Below, piece by piece: positions 25,838 to 34,110 of a stretch of 64,000 nt of DNA. The stretch is from Gordonia prachuapensis (GTDB taxonomy: Bacteria > Actinomycetota > Actinomycetes > Mycobacteriales > Mycobacteriaceae). Numbering within the stretch: the first letter of the stretch is position 1; each line of letters opens with the position of its first letter. A model generated the notes under the pieces. That model worked only from the letters and a program-made list of their open reading frames with translations. It had not been told where the DNA came from and made no database searches. The DNA lies in NCBI RefSeq assembly GCF_036350515.1, contig NZ_JAZDUE010000023.1, positions 1 through 64,000 of the forward strand. Direction: 5' to 3'. The translations under genes were made by a program, and so were the position numbers.

Positions 25838-27673
25838 ATGACCGAATCTGACCGCCAGGGCGCCGGGGGCGCCGACCGCCTCGGGGCCTCCGGAGCACGC
25901 GACCACGGGCTCGATCGAGACGACACCGGCCAGATGCCCGAAGAGAACTTCGTCCCCGCGTATGCGTCACCGCTCGCCCGGCCCGAATCGTCCCGGAGCG
26001 ACACACGACCCGGCGTCGGGCGTCCGGGCGACGCGGCCGACCTCCAGGAACGCGTCGACAATCTGACCGCCCGCAACGCGAAACTGCTGGACACCCTCAA
26101 AGAGGCGCGGCAGCAACTCGTGGCACTGCGCGAGGAGGTCGACCGCCTCGGACAGCCGCCGAGCGGATACGGAGTCCTCCTCGAGATCTACCCCGACAGC
26201 ACCGTCGACGTGTTCACCTCCGGCCGCAAGATGCGCCTGACGTGCTCGCCGAACATCGACGTCGACCTGCTGCACAAGGGCCAGACGCTGCGGCTGAACG
26301 AGGCCCTGACGATCGTCGAGGCCTGCGAGTTCGACTCGGTCGGCGAGATCAGCACCCTGCGGGAGGTGCTCGGCGACGGTCGTCGCGCGTTGGTCGTCGG
26401 CCACGCCGATGAGGAGCGTGTCGTCTGGTTGGCCGAGCCGCTGCTGGGCGAGGTCGACGGAGAAGACGGCAAGCGCCGCAAACTGCGACCGGGCGATTCC
26501 CTCCTGATCGACACCAAGGCGGGATTCGCTTTCGAGAGGGTTCCCAAGGCCGAGGTCGAGGACCTGGTTCTCGAAGAGGTGCCCGACGTCGGGTACGAGG
26601 ACATCGGTGGTCTGGGCCGCCAGATCGAACAGATCCGCGACGCCGTCGAGTTGCCGTTCCTGCACAAGGACCTGTTCCGCGACTACGCGCTGCGTCCGCC
26701 CAAGGGCGTGCTCCTCTACGGTCCGCCCGGATGTGGCAAGACGCTCATCGCCAAGGCGGTCGCCAACTCGCTGGCCAAGAAGATCGCGCAGGTCCGCGGC
26801 GACGACGCGAAGGAAGCGAAGTCCTACTTCCTGAACATCAAGGGACCCGAGCTCCTCAACAAGTTCGTCGGGGAGACCGAGCGGCACATCCGGCTGATCT
26901 TCCAGCGCGCGCGTGAGAAGGCATCCGAAGGCACCCCGGTGATCGTGTTCTTCGACGAGATGGACTCGATCTTCCGGACTCGTGGGTCGGGAGTGTCGTC
27001 CGATGTCGAGACGACGGTCGTGCCGCAGTTGCTCAGCGAGATCGACGGCGTGGAGGGGCTCGAGAACGTCATCGTGATCGGTGCCTCCAACCGTGAGGAC
27101 ATGATCGATCCGGCGATCCTGCGGCCGGGCCGCCTCGACGTGAAGATCAAGATCGAGCGTCCCGATGCCGAGTCGGCCATGGACATCTTCTCCAAGTACC
27201 TCACCGAGCAGTTGCCGGTGCACGCCGACGACCTCGGCGAGTTCGGCGGCGACCGGACGGCCTGCGTCAACGCGATGATCGAGAAGGTCGTGGAGCGGAT
27301 GTACGCCGAGAGCGACGACAACCGGTTCCTCGAGGTCACCTACGCCAACGGCGACAAGGAGATCATGTACTTCAAGGACTTCAACTCGGGTGCGATGATC
27401 CAGAACGTCGTCGACCGGTCGAAGAAGTACGCGATCAAGTCGCAACTCGACACCGGCCAGCCGGGTCTACGGGTGCAGCATCTGTTCGACTCCATCCTCG
27501 ACGAGTTCGCCGAGAACGAGGACCTGCCGAACACCACCAACCCCGACGACTGGGCCCGGATCTCCGGCAAGAAGGGCGAGCGGATCGTCTACATCCGCAC
27601 GCTGGTCACGGGCAAGAGCGCAGGTGCGAGCCGCGCGATCGACACCGAGACCAACACGGGTCAGTACCTGTAG
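25838..27673 (+). CDS. mpa: Proteasome-associated AAA ATPase (Mpa/ARC)
   Basis: Hexameric ATPase that recognises Pup on substrates, unfolds them and feeds PrcBA. The 611-residue protein has an acidic N-terminus and a Pup-binding coiled coil at about residues 67-105 (LQERVDNLTARNAKLLDTL; REEVDRL). Two OB-type beta domains follow, then an AAA module: Walker A GPPGCGKT (about residue 295), Walker B VIVFFDEMDS (about residue 368), arginine-finger region DPAILRPGRLD. The C-terminus ends GQYL, the activation motif that docks into the 20S pore. Shine-Dalgarno GAGAGGAG lies at 25824-25831. The 208-base upstream gap should hold the promoter; I see no decisive boxes. Confidence 0.98.
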   Translation: MTESDRQGAGGADRLGASGARDHGLDRDDTGQMPEENFVPAYASPLARPESSRSDTRPGVGRPGDAADLQERVDNLTARNAKLLDTLKEARQQLVALREEVDRLGQPPSGYGVLLEIYPDSTVDVFTSGRKMRLTCSPNIDVDLLHKGQTLRLNEALTIVEACEFDSVGEISTLREVLGDGRRALVVGHADEERVVWLAEPLLGEVDGEDGKRRKLRPGDSLLIDTKAGFAFERVPKAEVEDLVLEEVPDVGYEDIGGLGRQIEQIRDAVELPFLHKDLFRDYALRPPKGVLLYGPPGCGKTLIAKAVANSLAKKIAQVRGDDAKEAKSYFLNIKGPELLNKFVGETERHIRLIFQRAREKASEGTPVIVFFDEMDSIFRTRGSGVSSDVETTVVPQLLSEIDGVEGLENVIVIGASNREDMIDPAILRPGRLDVKIKIERPDAESAMDIFSKYLTEQLPVHADDLGEFGGDRTACVNAMIEKVVERMYAESDDNRFLEVTYANGDKEIMYFKDFNSGAMIQNVVDRSKKYAIKSQLDTGQPGLRVQHLFDSILDEFAENEDLPNTTNPDDWARISGKKGERIVYIRTLVTGKSAGASRAIDTETNTGQYL

Positions 27674-27680
27674 GCGGTGT

Positions 27681-27700
27681 CCTGCTCCTCAAGGAGCAGG
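27681..27700. terminator. Hairpin CCTGCTCC-TCAA-GGAGCAGG between mpa and glgP
   Basis: An 8-base perfect stem with a 4-base loop starts 8 bases after the mpa stop and ends 6 bases before the glgP stop on the other strand. It can serve both convergent genes. It lacks a U tract, common for terminators in high-GC actinobacteria. Confidence 0.6.
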
Positions 27701-27705
27701 TGGCC

Positions 27706-30366
27706 TCAGGAGCCGGAGCTGCGTCCCGGCCCGGCGTCCTCGGCAGTGCCCACCGGGTAGCGGACCAGTCCCAGCTCCGCGTCGTCGGACAGCTGGGGGT
27801 GGCGCGGCAGCACCCGTGCGGTGTATCCGTGCCGGCCGGATCGGGCGGGCACGACCGTCGCGCGGAACAGTGTCCGGCCGGACGGGTCGGTCTCGTCGGT
27901 CGGGGCCATCTCGGCGACCACCGGGTCGGTGATCTCCCCGTCGGCGGTGACCCGACCCAGCAGCGCCTGCACGCACACCCGATCCGGGGTCAGCTCCCCG
28001 AGCGCGACGTGCGCGGTGAGGGTGAGGCTCACCCGCTGCGGGCTGTCGGAGCCCGACGATTCACCCGCGGGTGGATGGCTCCCGAGCGCATTGTTGGAGC
28101 CGGCCTCGTCGATCCCGGCGATCTGCACGGCCGGCCACGACCGTTCCAGGACATGCCGGTAGTCGGCGAGGTCGCGAGCCGGGGCGAAACCGTCCGCAGA
28201 GATCGAGGCGAATTGGTCGGCGGCCGGTACATACAACGCGGTGGTGTAGTCGCGCACCATCCGGCTCGCCTGTACCCGGGGACCGAGCCGGGCCAGTGTG
28301 TGTCGCACCATCTCCACCCAGCGCTCGGGCACATCACCACCCGAGCGTGCGTAGAACAACGGGATGACCGTCTCCTCGAGCAGCGAGTAGAGCGCCTCGG
28401 CCTCGAGGTCGTCGCGGCGATGATCGTCCGGGATGCCCTCCGCCGACGGAATCGCCCACCCGTTCTCGCCGTCGGCCATCTCGTCCCACCAGCCGTCCAG
28501 GATCGACAGGTTGAGGCCGCCGTTGAGTGCTGACTTCATCCCGGACGTGCCACACGCCTCCATCGGCCGCACCGGGTTGTTCAGCCACACGTCGCAGCCG
28601 GCGTAGATGTCGCGGGCCATGGAGATGTCGTAGTCGGGGAGGAACACGATGCGATCCCGCAACTCGGGATCCTCGGTGAACCGCACGACCTGCTGGATCA
28701 ACGACTTGCCGCCGTCGTCGGCGGGGTGGGCCTTGCCGGCGATGACCAGCTGCACGGGACGCTCGGGGTCGGTGAGGATGCGCCGCATGCGGTCGGGATC
28801 CCGCAGCATCAGGGTGAGCCGCTTGTAGGTCGCGGCGCGCCGGGCGAAACCGATCGTCAGCGCACCGGGATCGAAGATGTCAGCGGTCCAGCCCAACTCG
28901 GCGTCGGTGAATCCGCGGTCGCGTCCGCTGTCGTGCGCCCGTCGCCGGACCTCGTCGACCAGCCCGGCCCGCAGCGTGGATCGCACGCGCCAGATCTCCG
29001 TGGCCGGCATCGCCGAGAACGCGTCCGGTTGCGCGGCCTCGTCGGCGCCGGCCAGATCCAGCCATGTGCGGGCGACCCAGGTGGGCCCGTGTACCCCGTT
29101 GGTGACCGCGCCGATCGGCACCTCGTCGGCATCGAATCCGGGCCACAGATCGGCGAACATCTCGCGGCTGACGGCCCCGTGCAATTCAGAGACGCCATTG
29201 CTTCGTTGCCCCAGACGAAAACCCATGTGCGCCATGTTGAATATGCCCGGATCGCCTTCGTCCCCGAGGTCGAGGACGGTGGCCACCGACAGTCCGGGAA
29301 GCAGTCGAGAGTTCCCGTCGCCGTCGGCGTCGAGGTAGTAGCGGACCATATCCCGGGGGAATCGGTCGATGCCCGCAGGCACCGGGGTGTGTGTGGTGAA
29401 GACGTTCGATGCCCGCACGACGGCTTCCGCGGTGTCGAAGTCGAGCGCGTCGATGCCGGGGCGGCTGGTCATCTCCCGGATGCGTTCGACACCCAGGAAC
29501 CCGGCGTGGCCCTCGTTCATGTGGAAGACCGTCGGCTCGGGCCGACCGGTGATGCGCACGTACTCCCGAACCGCCCGCATCCCGCCGACCCCGAGGAGGA
29601 TCTCCTGCTTGATCCGATGGTCCTGGTCGCCGCCGTAGAGACGGTCGGTGATGCTGCGGAGTTCCTCGTCGTTGACCGGGACATCGGAATCGAGCAGCAG
29701 CAGTGGGATCCGCCCGACCGTGGCCACCCACACCCGCGCAGACAGCACACGCCCGCCGGGCATGGCGATGGTGATCATGACGGGATCGTCGCCGTCGACG
29801 AGCGGCGCAAGCGGCAGCGAGGTCGGGTCGTTGACGGGATAACGTTCGACCTGCCAACCGTCATGCGACAGACTCTGATGGAAATAGCCGGACCCGTAGA
29901 ACAGCCCCACGCCGATGAGGGGAAGCCCGAGGTCCGAGGCCGCCTTGAGGTGATCGCCGGCGAGGATGCCGAGTCCGCCCGAGTAGATCGGCAGCACCTC
30001 CGAGATGCCGAACTCCATCGAGAAGTACGCGATCCCGTGGGCGGCGAGTTCGGCCGCTCCGGTGTCTGCGCTGGTGTCGCCGAACCACCGTGGCTCGGTC
30101 AGATATCGGTCGAGATCGTCCCGGATCCCGGCGAGGCGGTCCCGGAATGTCGCGTCGCCGGCGAGTTCGGTGAACCGCTCGGGTTCCACATCGGCGAGCA
30201 ACCGCAGCGGATCGCCGGTGGCGTCCCAGAGTTCGGGATCGATTGCGGCGAAAAGGTCTTGGGTGGGTGCATGCCACACCCAGCGCAGGTTGTGGGCAAC
30301 GGTGGTGAGCTCGGTGAGCTCGGTCGGCAGCGGGACGCGAACGGTGAACCGGCGGAAGGCTTTCAC
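27706..30366 (-). CDS. glgP: Alpha-glucan phosphorylase (DUF3417 type)
   Basis: PLP enzyme releasing glucose-1-phosphate from glycogen or maltooligosaccharides. The 886-residue protein has the N-terminal DUF3417 domain (VPLPTELTELTTVAHNLRWV), a catalytic core beginning GIAYFSMEFGISEVLPIYSGG, and the PLP-Lys block EACGTSGMKSALNGGLNLS near residue 610. The C-terminal part is a beta-rich extension. GTG 30366 (VKAFRRFTVRVP) is the family-typical start; ATG 30420 would add 18 residues and crowd dop. It sits on the opposite strand between mpa and dop, splitting the proteasome genes. Rv1328 is the M. tuberculosis homologue, located elsewhere. Confidence 0.95.
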   Translation of the reverse strand: MKAFRRFTVRVPLPTELTELTTVAHNLRWVWHAPTQDLFAAIDPELWDATGDPLRLLADVEPERFTELAGDATFRDRLAGIRDDLDRYLTEPRWFGDTSADTGAAELAAHGIAYFSMEFGISEVLPIYSGGLGILAGDHLKAASDLGLPLIGVGLFYGSGYFHQSLSHDGWQVERYPVNDPTSLPLAPLVDGDDPVMITIAMPGGRVLSARVWVATVGRIPLLLLDSDVPVNDEELRSITDRLYGGDQDHRIKQEILLGVGGMRAVREYVRITGRPEPTVFHMNEGHAGFLGVERIREMTSRPGIDALDFDTAEAVVRASNVFTTHTPVPAGIDRFPRDMVRYYLDADGDGNSRLLPGLSVATVLDLGDEGDPGIFNMAHMGFRLGQRSNGVSELHGAVSREMFADLWPGFDADEVPIGAVTNGVHGPTWVARTWLDLAGADEAAQPDAFSAMPATEIWRVRSTLRAGLVDEVRRRAHDSGRDRGFTDAELGWTADIFDPGALTIGFARRAATYKRLTLMLRDPDRMRRILTDPERPVQLVIAGKAHPADDGGKSLIQQVVRFTEDPELRDRIVFLPDYDISMARDIYAGCDVWLNNPVRPMEACGTSGMKSALNGGLNLSILDGWWDEMADGENGWAIPSAEGIPDDHRRDDLEAEALYSLLEETVIPLFYARSGGDVPERWVEMVRHTLARLGPRVQASRMVRDYTTALYVPAADQFASISADGFAPARDLADYRHVLERSWPAVQIAGIDEAGSNNALGSHPPAGESSGSDSPQRVSLTLTAHVALGELTPDRVCVQALLGRVTADGEITDPVVAEMAPTDETDPSGRTLFRATVVPARSGRHGYTARVLPRHPQLSDDAELGLVRYPVGTAEDAGPGRSSGS

Positions 30367-30433
30367 CGAGTAGACGCTACCGAGGCGGGGGCGACGCTGC
30401 GACCGCTCTCGAATGAACATCTACCCTCGTAGC

Positions 30434-31936
30434 ATGCAGCGAATCATCGGCACCGAGGTCGAGTACGGGATCTCCGCACCCGGCGACCCGACCGCGAACC
30501 CGATCATGACGTCCACGCAGGCGGTTCTGGCCTACGCGGCGGCCGCCGGAGTGCCGCGCGCCAAGCGCACCCGGTGGGACTACGAGGTGGAGTCGCCCCT
30601 GCGCGATGCCCGCGGATTCGACCTGGGCCGCGGCTCCGGACCGGCGCCGATCATCGACGCCGACGAGATCGGCGCCGCCAACATGATCCTCACCAATGGA
30701 GCCCGCCTCTACGTGGATCACGCGCACCCCGAGTACTCGGCACCCGAGGTGACCGACCCGATGGACGCGGTCATCTGGGACAAGGCGGGGGAGCGGGTGA
30801 TGGAGGCCGCGGCCCGTCACGTCGCCAGTGTTCCCGGCGCCCCGCGCCTGCAGCTCTACAAGAACAACATCGACGGCAAGGGCGCCTCCTACGGCACCCA
30901 CGAGAACTACCTCATGAACCGCGAGACCCCGTTCACGGCGGTCATCGCCGGTCTCACGACCTTCTTCGCGTCCCGCCAGGTCATCACCGGGGCCGGACGG
31001 GTGGGGATCGGCCAGTCCGGCGACGAGGCCGGCTATCAACTGTCCCAGCGCTCGGACTACATCGAGGTCGAGGTGGGCCTCGAGACGACCCTGAAGCGCG
31101 GCATCATCAACACCCGCGACGAACCGCACGCCGATCCGGAACGATACCGGCGCCTGCACGTCATCATCGGCGATGCCAACCTGGCCGAGACCGCCACCTA
31201 CCTGAAGGTCGGTACCACCGCGCTGGTCCTCGACCTCATCGAGGCCGGCGTCGACTTCTCCGACGTCGAGCTCGCCCGCCCGGTACAGGCGGTCCACACG
31301 ATCAGCCACGACCCGGGCCTCACGGCCACCGTCGCGCTCACCGACGGCCGGGAGCTCACCGCCCTCGCGCTCCAGCGCGAGTACCTGGAACGTTGCATGA
31401 AGTTCCACGACGCCGAGCGCAGCGATGACACCCGCGCCGCGCACGTGCTCGAGACGTGGGCCGACGTACTCGACCGCCTGGAGCGGGATCCGATGGAATG
31501 CGCGGACATCCTCGACTGGCCGGCCAAGCTGCGTCTCCTCGAGGGGTTCCGGCAGCGGGAGGGACTCGGCTGGTCGGCGCCGAGGCTGCATCTGATCGAT
31601 CTGCAGTACTCGGATGTGCGGCTCGACAAGGGCCTCTACAACCGTCTCGTGGCGCGGGGCTCCATGAAGCGGATCGTCGACGAGGCGGACGTCACGCGGG
31701 CGATCAGCGAGCCGCCCCAGAACACCCGTGCATACTTCCGCGGGGAGTGTCTGCGGCGTTTCGGCGCCGACGTCGCGGCGGCGAGTTGGGACTCGGTGAT
31801 CTTCGATCTCGGCGGGGACTCCCTGGTCCGGATCCCGACGCTGGAGCCCCTGCGGGGAAGCCGCGCGCATGTCGGCAGGCTGCTCGACTCGGTGGACTCG
31901 GCCGCCGAACTCGTCGATCAACTCACCACGACGTAG
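30434..31936 (+). CDS. dop: Deamidase/depupylase of Pup
   Basis: Carboxylate-amine-ligase-like enzyme that converts Pup C-terminal Gln to Glu and removes Pup from substrates. The 500-residue protein starts MQRIIGTEVEYGISAPGDPT, with metal/ATP residues in the GTEVEYG strand, followed by the Dop-specific loop region (VPRAKRTRWDYEVESPLRDA). Other conserved blocks are LTNGARLYVDHAHPEYSAPE, LYKNNIDGKGASYGTHENYL and NTRDEPHADPERYRRLHVI. The Dop loop and HAHPEYSAPE separate it from PafA. It is 185 bases upstream of pup and divergent from glgP. Confidence 0.97.
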   Translation: MQRIIGTEVEYGISAPGDPTANPIMTSTQAVLAYAAAAGVPRAKRTRWDYEVESPLRDARGFDLGRGSGPAPIIDADEIGAANMILTNGARLYVDHAHPEYSAPEVTDPMDAVIWDKAGERVMEAAARHVASVPGAPRLQLYKNNIDGKGASYGTHENYLMNRETPFTAVIAGLTTFFASRQVITGAGRVGIGQSGDEAGYQLSQRSDYIEVEVGLETTLKRGIINTRDEPHADPERYRRLHVIIGDANLAETATYLKVGTTALVLDLIEAGVDFSDVELARPVQAVHTISHDPGLTATVALTDGRELTALALQREYLERCMKFHDAERSDDTRAAHVLETWADVLDRLERDPMECADILDWPAKLRLLEGFRQREGLGWSAPRLHLIDLQYSDVRLDKGLYNRLVARGSMKRIVDEADVTRAISEPPQNTRAYFRGECLRRFGADVAAASWDSVIFDLGGDSLVRIPTLEPLRGSRAHVGRLLDSVDSAAELVDQLTTT

Positions 31937-32075
31937 GGCGGTCGGCTGCACTGTTGTGCCGCACGGCCGCTCGGCTTCCGCCCGCGGCGGGCCGTCCACC
32001 GGTACTGTGTGACATACGCGGTTTTTCAGATCTGTCCGGGTGACGGCCAGATCGGCGCCCACAAGGGCGGATCGG

Positions 32076-32102
32076 GCCGGTCCCGTCGCAAGCGGGACCG
32101 GC
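32076..32102 (+). promoter_or_regulatory. Perfect 10-base hairpin in the pup leader
   Basis: Arms GCCGGTCCCG (32076-32085) and CGGGACCGGC (32093-32102) enclose a 7-base loop, TCGCAAG. The stem ends 6 bases before the strong Shine-Dalgarno AAGGAGG (32109-32115), which itself is 6 bases from the pup ATG. The structure has no U tract. It could be an mRNA-stabilising leader, an initiation-control element, or a partial terminator between dop and the pup-prcBA operon. The role is inferred. Confidence 0.7.
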
Positions 32103-32121
32103 GAGATGAAGGAGGCAGCAG

Positions 32122-32313
32122 ATGGCGCAGGAACAGACCAAGCGCGGTGGTGGCGACGACGATGGCGACATCGGTTCGGACGGCGGCGCCGGTCAGGAAC
32201 GCCGTGAAAAGCTCGCCGAGGACACCGACGATCTGCTCGACGAGATCGACGACGTGCTCGAGGAGAATGCCGAGGACTTCGTACGCGCATACGTGCAGAA
32301 GGGCGGCCAGTGA
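32122..32313 (+). CDS. pup: Prokaryotic ubiquitin-like protein
   Basis: Disordered 63-residue modifier attached to lysines of proteasome substrates. The N-terminal half is Gly/Asp-rich. The Mpa-binding helix region is RREKLAEDTDDLLDEIDDVL, and the C-terminus AEDFVRAYVQKGGQ ends in GGQ, so Dop must deamidate it before ligation by PafA. It has a strong Shine-Dalgarno and a leader hairpin. The stop overlaps the prcB start as GTGA, coupling translation to the protease subunits. Confidence 0.98.
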   Translation: MAQEQTKRGGGDDDGDIGSDGGAGQERREKLAEDTDDLLDEIDDVLEENAEDFVRAYVQKGGQ

Positions 32314-33191
32314 GCGATCGGTTCGGTTCACTGCATCCCTACCACTCATCCGCACGACCCACATCGATCGCCGCGCCCGGCCTGGGCGCGGACATCTCGT
32401 CGTTCTCCGACTACCTGCGCGCGCATGCTCCCGAGCAGCTGCCGCAGCACCGGGCTGACCGCATGACGGTCGGCGCGACCGACGAGATCCCGCACGGCAC
32501 AACGATCGTCGCGGTGTCCTATCCCGGCGGTGTGGTGCTCGCCGGCGATCGCCGGGCCACCGCGGGCAACTTGATCGCCACCCGGGATGTCCAGAAGGTC
32601 TACATCACCGACGACTACTCGGCCTGCGGAATCGCCGGCACGGCCGGGATCGCGATCGAGATGGTCCGACTTTTCGCGGTGGAACTCGAGCACTACGAGA
32701 AGATCGAGGGCGTGCCGCTGACCCTGGACGGCAAGGTCAGCCGCCTGGCGTCGATGGTCCGGGGCAATCTCGGCGCCGCGATGCAGGGCCTCGCCGCGGT
32801 CCCGCTGCTGGTCGGCTACGACATCGACCACGACGATCCGAACGAACGGGGCCGGATCTTCTCCTTCGACGTCGCCGGGGACCGGCACGAAGAGTTCGGT
32901 GGTTACCAGGCCATCGGCTCCGGGTCGGTGTTCGCGAAGTCGTCGCTGAAGAAGCTCTACCGTCACGACCTGGACACCGGTTCGGCGTTGGCGATCGCGA
33001 TCGAGTCGCTCTACGACGCGGCCGACGACGACTCCGCCACGGGTGGTCCGGACCTGGTGCGCAAGATCTTCCCGACCGCGGTGGTCGTCACCGCAGAGGG
33101 ATCGCGCGAGGTGGACTCCGGTGAGATCGAGACGGCGGCCCGCGCGATCGTCGAACGACGCGCCGCCGAGCACGAAGGGGGCTCGCGATGA
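32310..33191 (+). CDS. prcB: 20S proteasome beta subunit
   Basis: Catalytic subunit of the core particle, an N-terminal-nucleophile hydrolase. The 293-residue precursor has a 63-residue propeptide ending EIPHG, with cleavage exposing Thr64 in TTIVAVSYPGG. The catalytic Asp (LAGDRRATAG) and Lys (DVQKVYI) are present, as is GSGSVFAKSSLKKLY near the C-terminal third. The start is GTG 32310, overlapping the pup stop; the stop overlaps the prcA start. Confidence 0.98.
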   Translation: MSDRFGSLHPYHSSARPTSIAAPGLGADISSFSDYLRAHAPEQLPQHRADRMTVGATDEIPHGTTIVAVSYPGGVVLAGDRRATAGNLIATRDVQKVYITDDYSACGIAGTAGIAIEMVRLFAVELEHYEKIEGVPLTLDGKVSRLASMVRGNLGAAMQGLAAVPLLVGYDIDHDDPNERGRIFSFDVAGDRHEEFGGYQAIGSGSVFAKSSLKKLYRHDLDTGSALAIAIESLYDAADDDSATGGPDLVRKIFPTAVVVTAEGSREVDSGEIETAARAIVERRAAEHEGGSR

Positions 33192-34000
33192 CGTTCCCGT
33201 ATTACGCCAGCGCCGAGCAGATCATGCGCGATCGCTCGGAGCTGGCGCGCAAGGGCATCGCACGTGGGCGCAGTGTGATCGCATTGACCTACGCCGACGG
33301 CGTGCTGTTCGTCGCGGAGAACCCGTCGAACACCCTCCGCAAGACCAGTGAGATCTACGACCGGATCGGCTTCGCGGCGGTCGGCAAGTACAACGAGTTC
33401 GAGAGCCTGCGCAAGGCCGGTATCCAGTTGGCCGACATGCGCGGTTACAGCTACGACCGCGCGGACGTCACGGCGTTGTCGCTGGCCAACACATACGCGA
33501 ACGCGCTGGGTTCGGTGTTCACCGAGCAGGCCAAGCCGTACGAGGTCGAACTGTGTGTCGCCGAAGTGGCGAAGTACGGCAAACCCCGGCCGTCGCAGCT
33601 GTACCGGATCTCTTATGACGGTTCGATCGCCGACGAGACCAGGTTCCTGGTGATGGGTGGCGCCAACGACGCCATCACCGCGGCGTTGCGCGAGAGCTAC
33701 GAGCCCGACCTGGAGTTGTCGGCCGCCCTGGCGCTGGCGGTGTCCGCGCTGACCACGCCCGCCGACACAGGAAGTTCGTCCGGCAGCGCCTCGAGTCCGG
33801 GTCCTTCGGAGCCACGCAAGCTCACGGCCTCCGACCTCGAGGTCGCGATCCTCGACCGCAATCGGCCGCGCCGTGCGTACCGACGGCTGGCCACGGCCGC
33901 CGTGTCCGACCTCATGCCCGCCGCCGGAGAACCGGATACCGACGCCGCGTCGGGCGCCGACGCGGCCGACGGGGACACGTCGTCCGACTCGGGATCCTGA
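33188..34000 (+). CDS. prcA: 20S proteasome alpha subunit
   Basis: Forms the outer gating rings of the core particle and receives the GQYL tail of Mpa. The 270-residue protein begins MTFPYYASAEQIMRDRSELA, the flexible gate residues, then ARKGIARGRSVIALTYADGV and ENPSNTLRKTSEIYDRI typical of alpha subunits. The last 45 residues (AAGEPDTDAASGADAADGDT and onward) plus an internal Ser/Pro segment near residue 198 are low complexity and longer than I expect for mycobacterial PrcA. It overlaps prcB by 4 bases (ATGA). Confidence 0.97.
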   Translation: MTFPYYASAEQIMRDRSELARKGIARGRSVIALTYADGVLFVAENPSNTLRKTSEIYDRIGFAAVGKYNEFESLRKAGIQLADMRGYSYDRADVTALSLANTYANALGSVFTEQAKPYEVELCVAEVAKYGKPRPSQLYRISYDGSIADETRFLVMGGANDAITAALRESYEPDLELSAALALAVSALTTPADTGSSSGSASSPGPSEPRKLTASDLEVAILDRNRPRRAYRRLATAAVSDLMPAAGEPDTDAASGADAADGDTSSDSGS

Positions 34001-34110
34001 CGAGTACGGCGCGAGATCGATGACCCCGGCCCAACCCCTGGCCCGACCGGCGACGCGACCACCGTCGCGTCGCCGCGTCAGCGGTGTGCCACGCGGGTAG
34101 GGTTGACGAT

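Noticed and set aside
28726..30432. Plus-strand open frame of 568 codons across glgP
   Set aside because: glgP on the minus strand has intact family motifs over its full length; this frame is a shadow without recognisable sequence.
30377..32290. Minus-strand open frame of 637 codons over dop
   Set aside because: dop is certain from sequence; the antisense frame also crosses the pup leader and lacks a credible start or domain.
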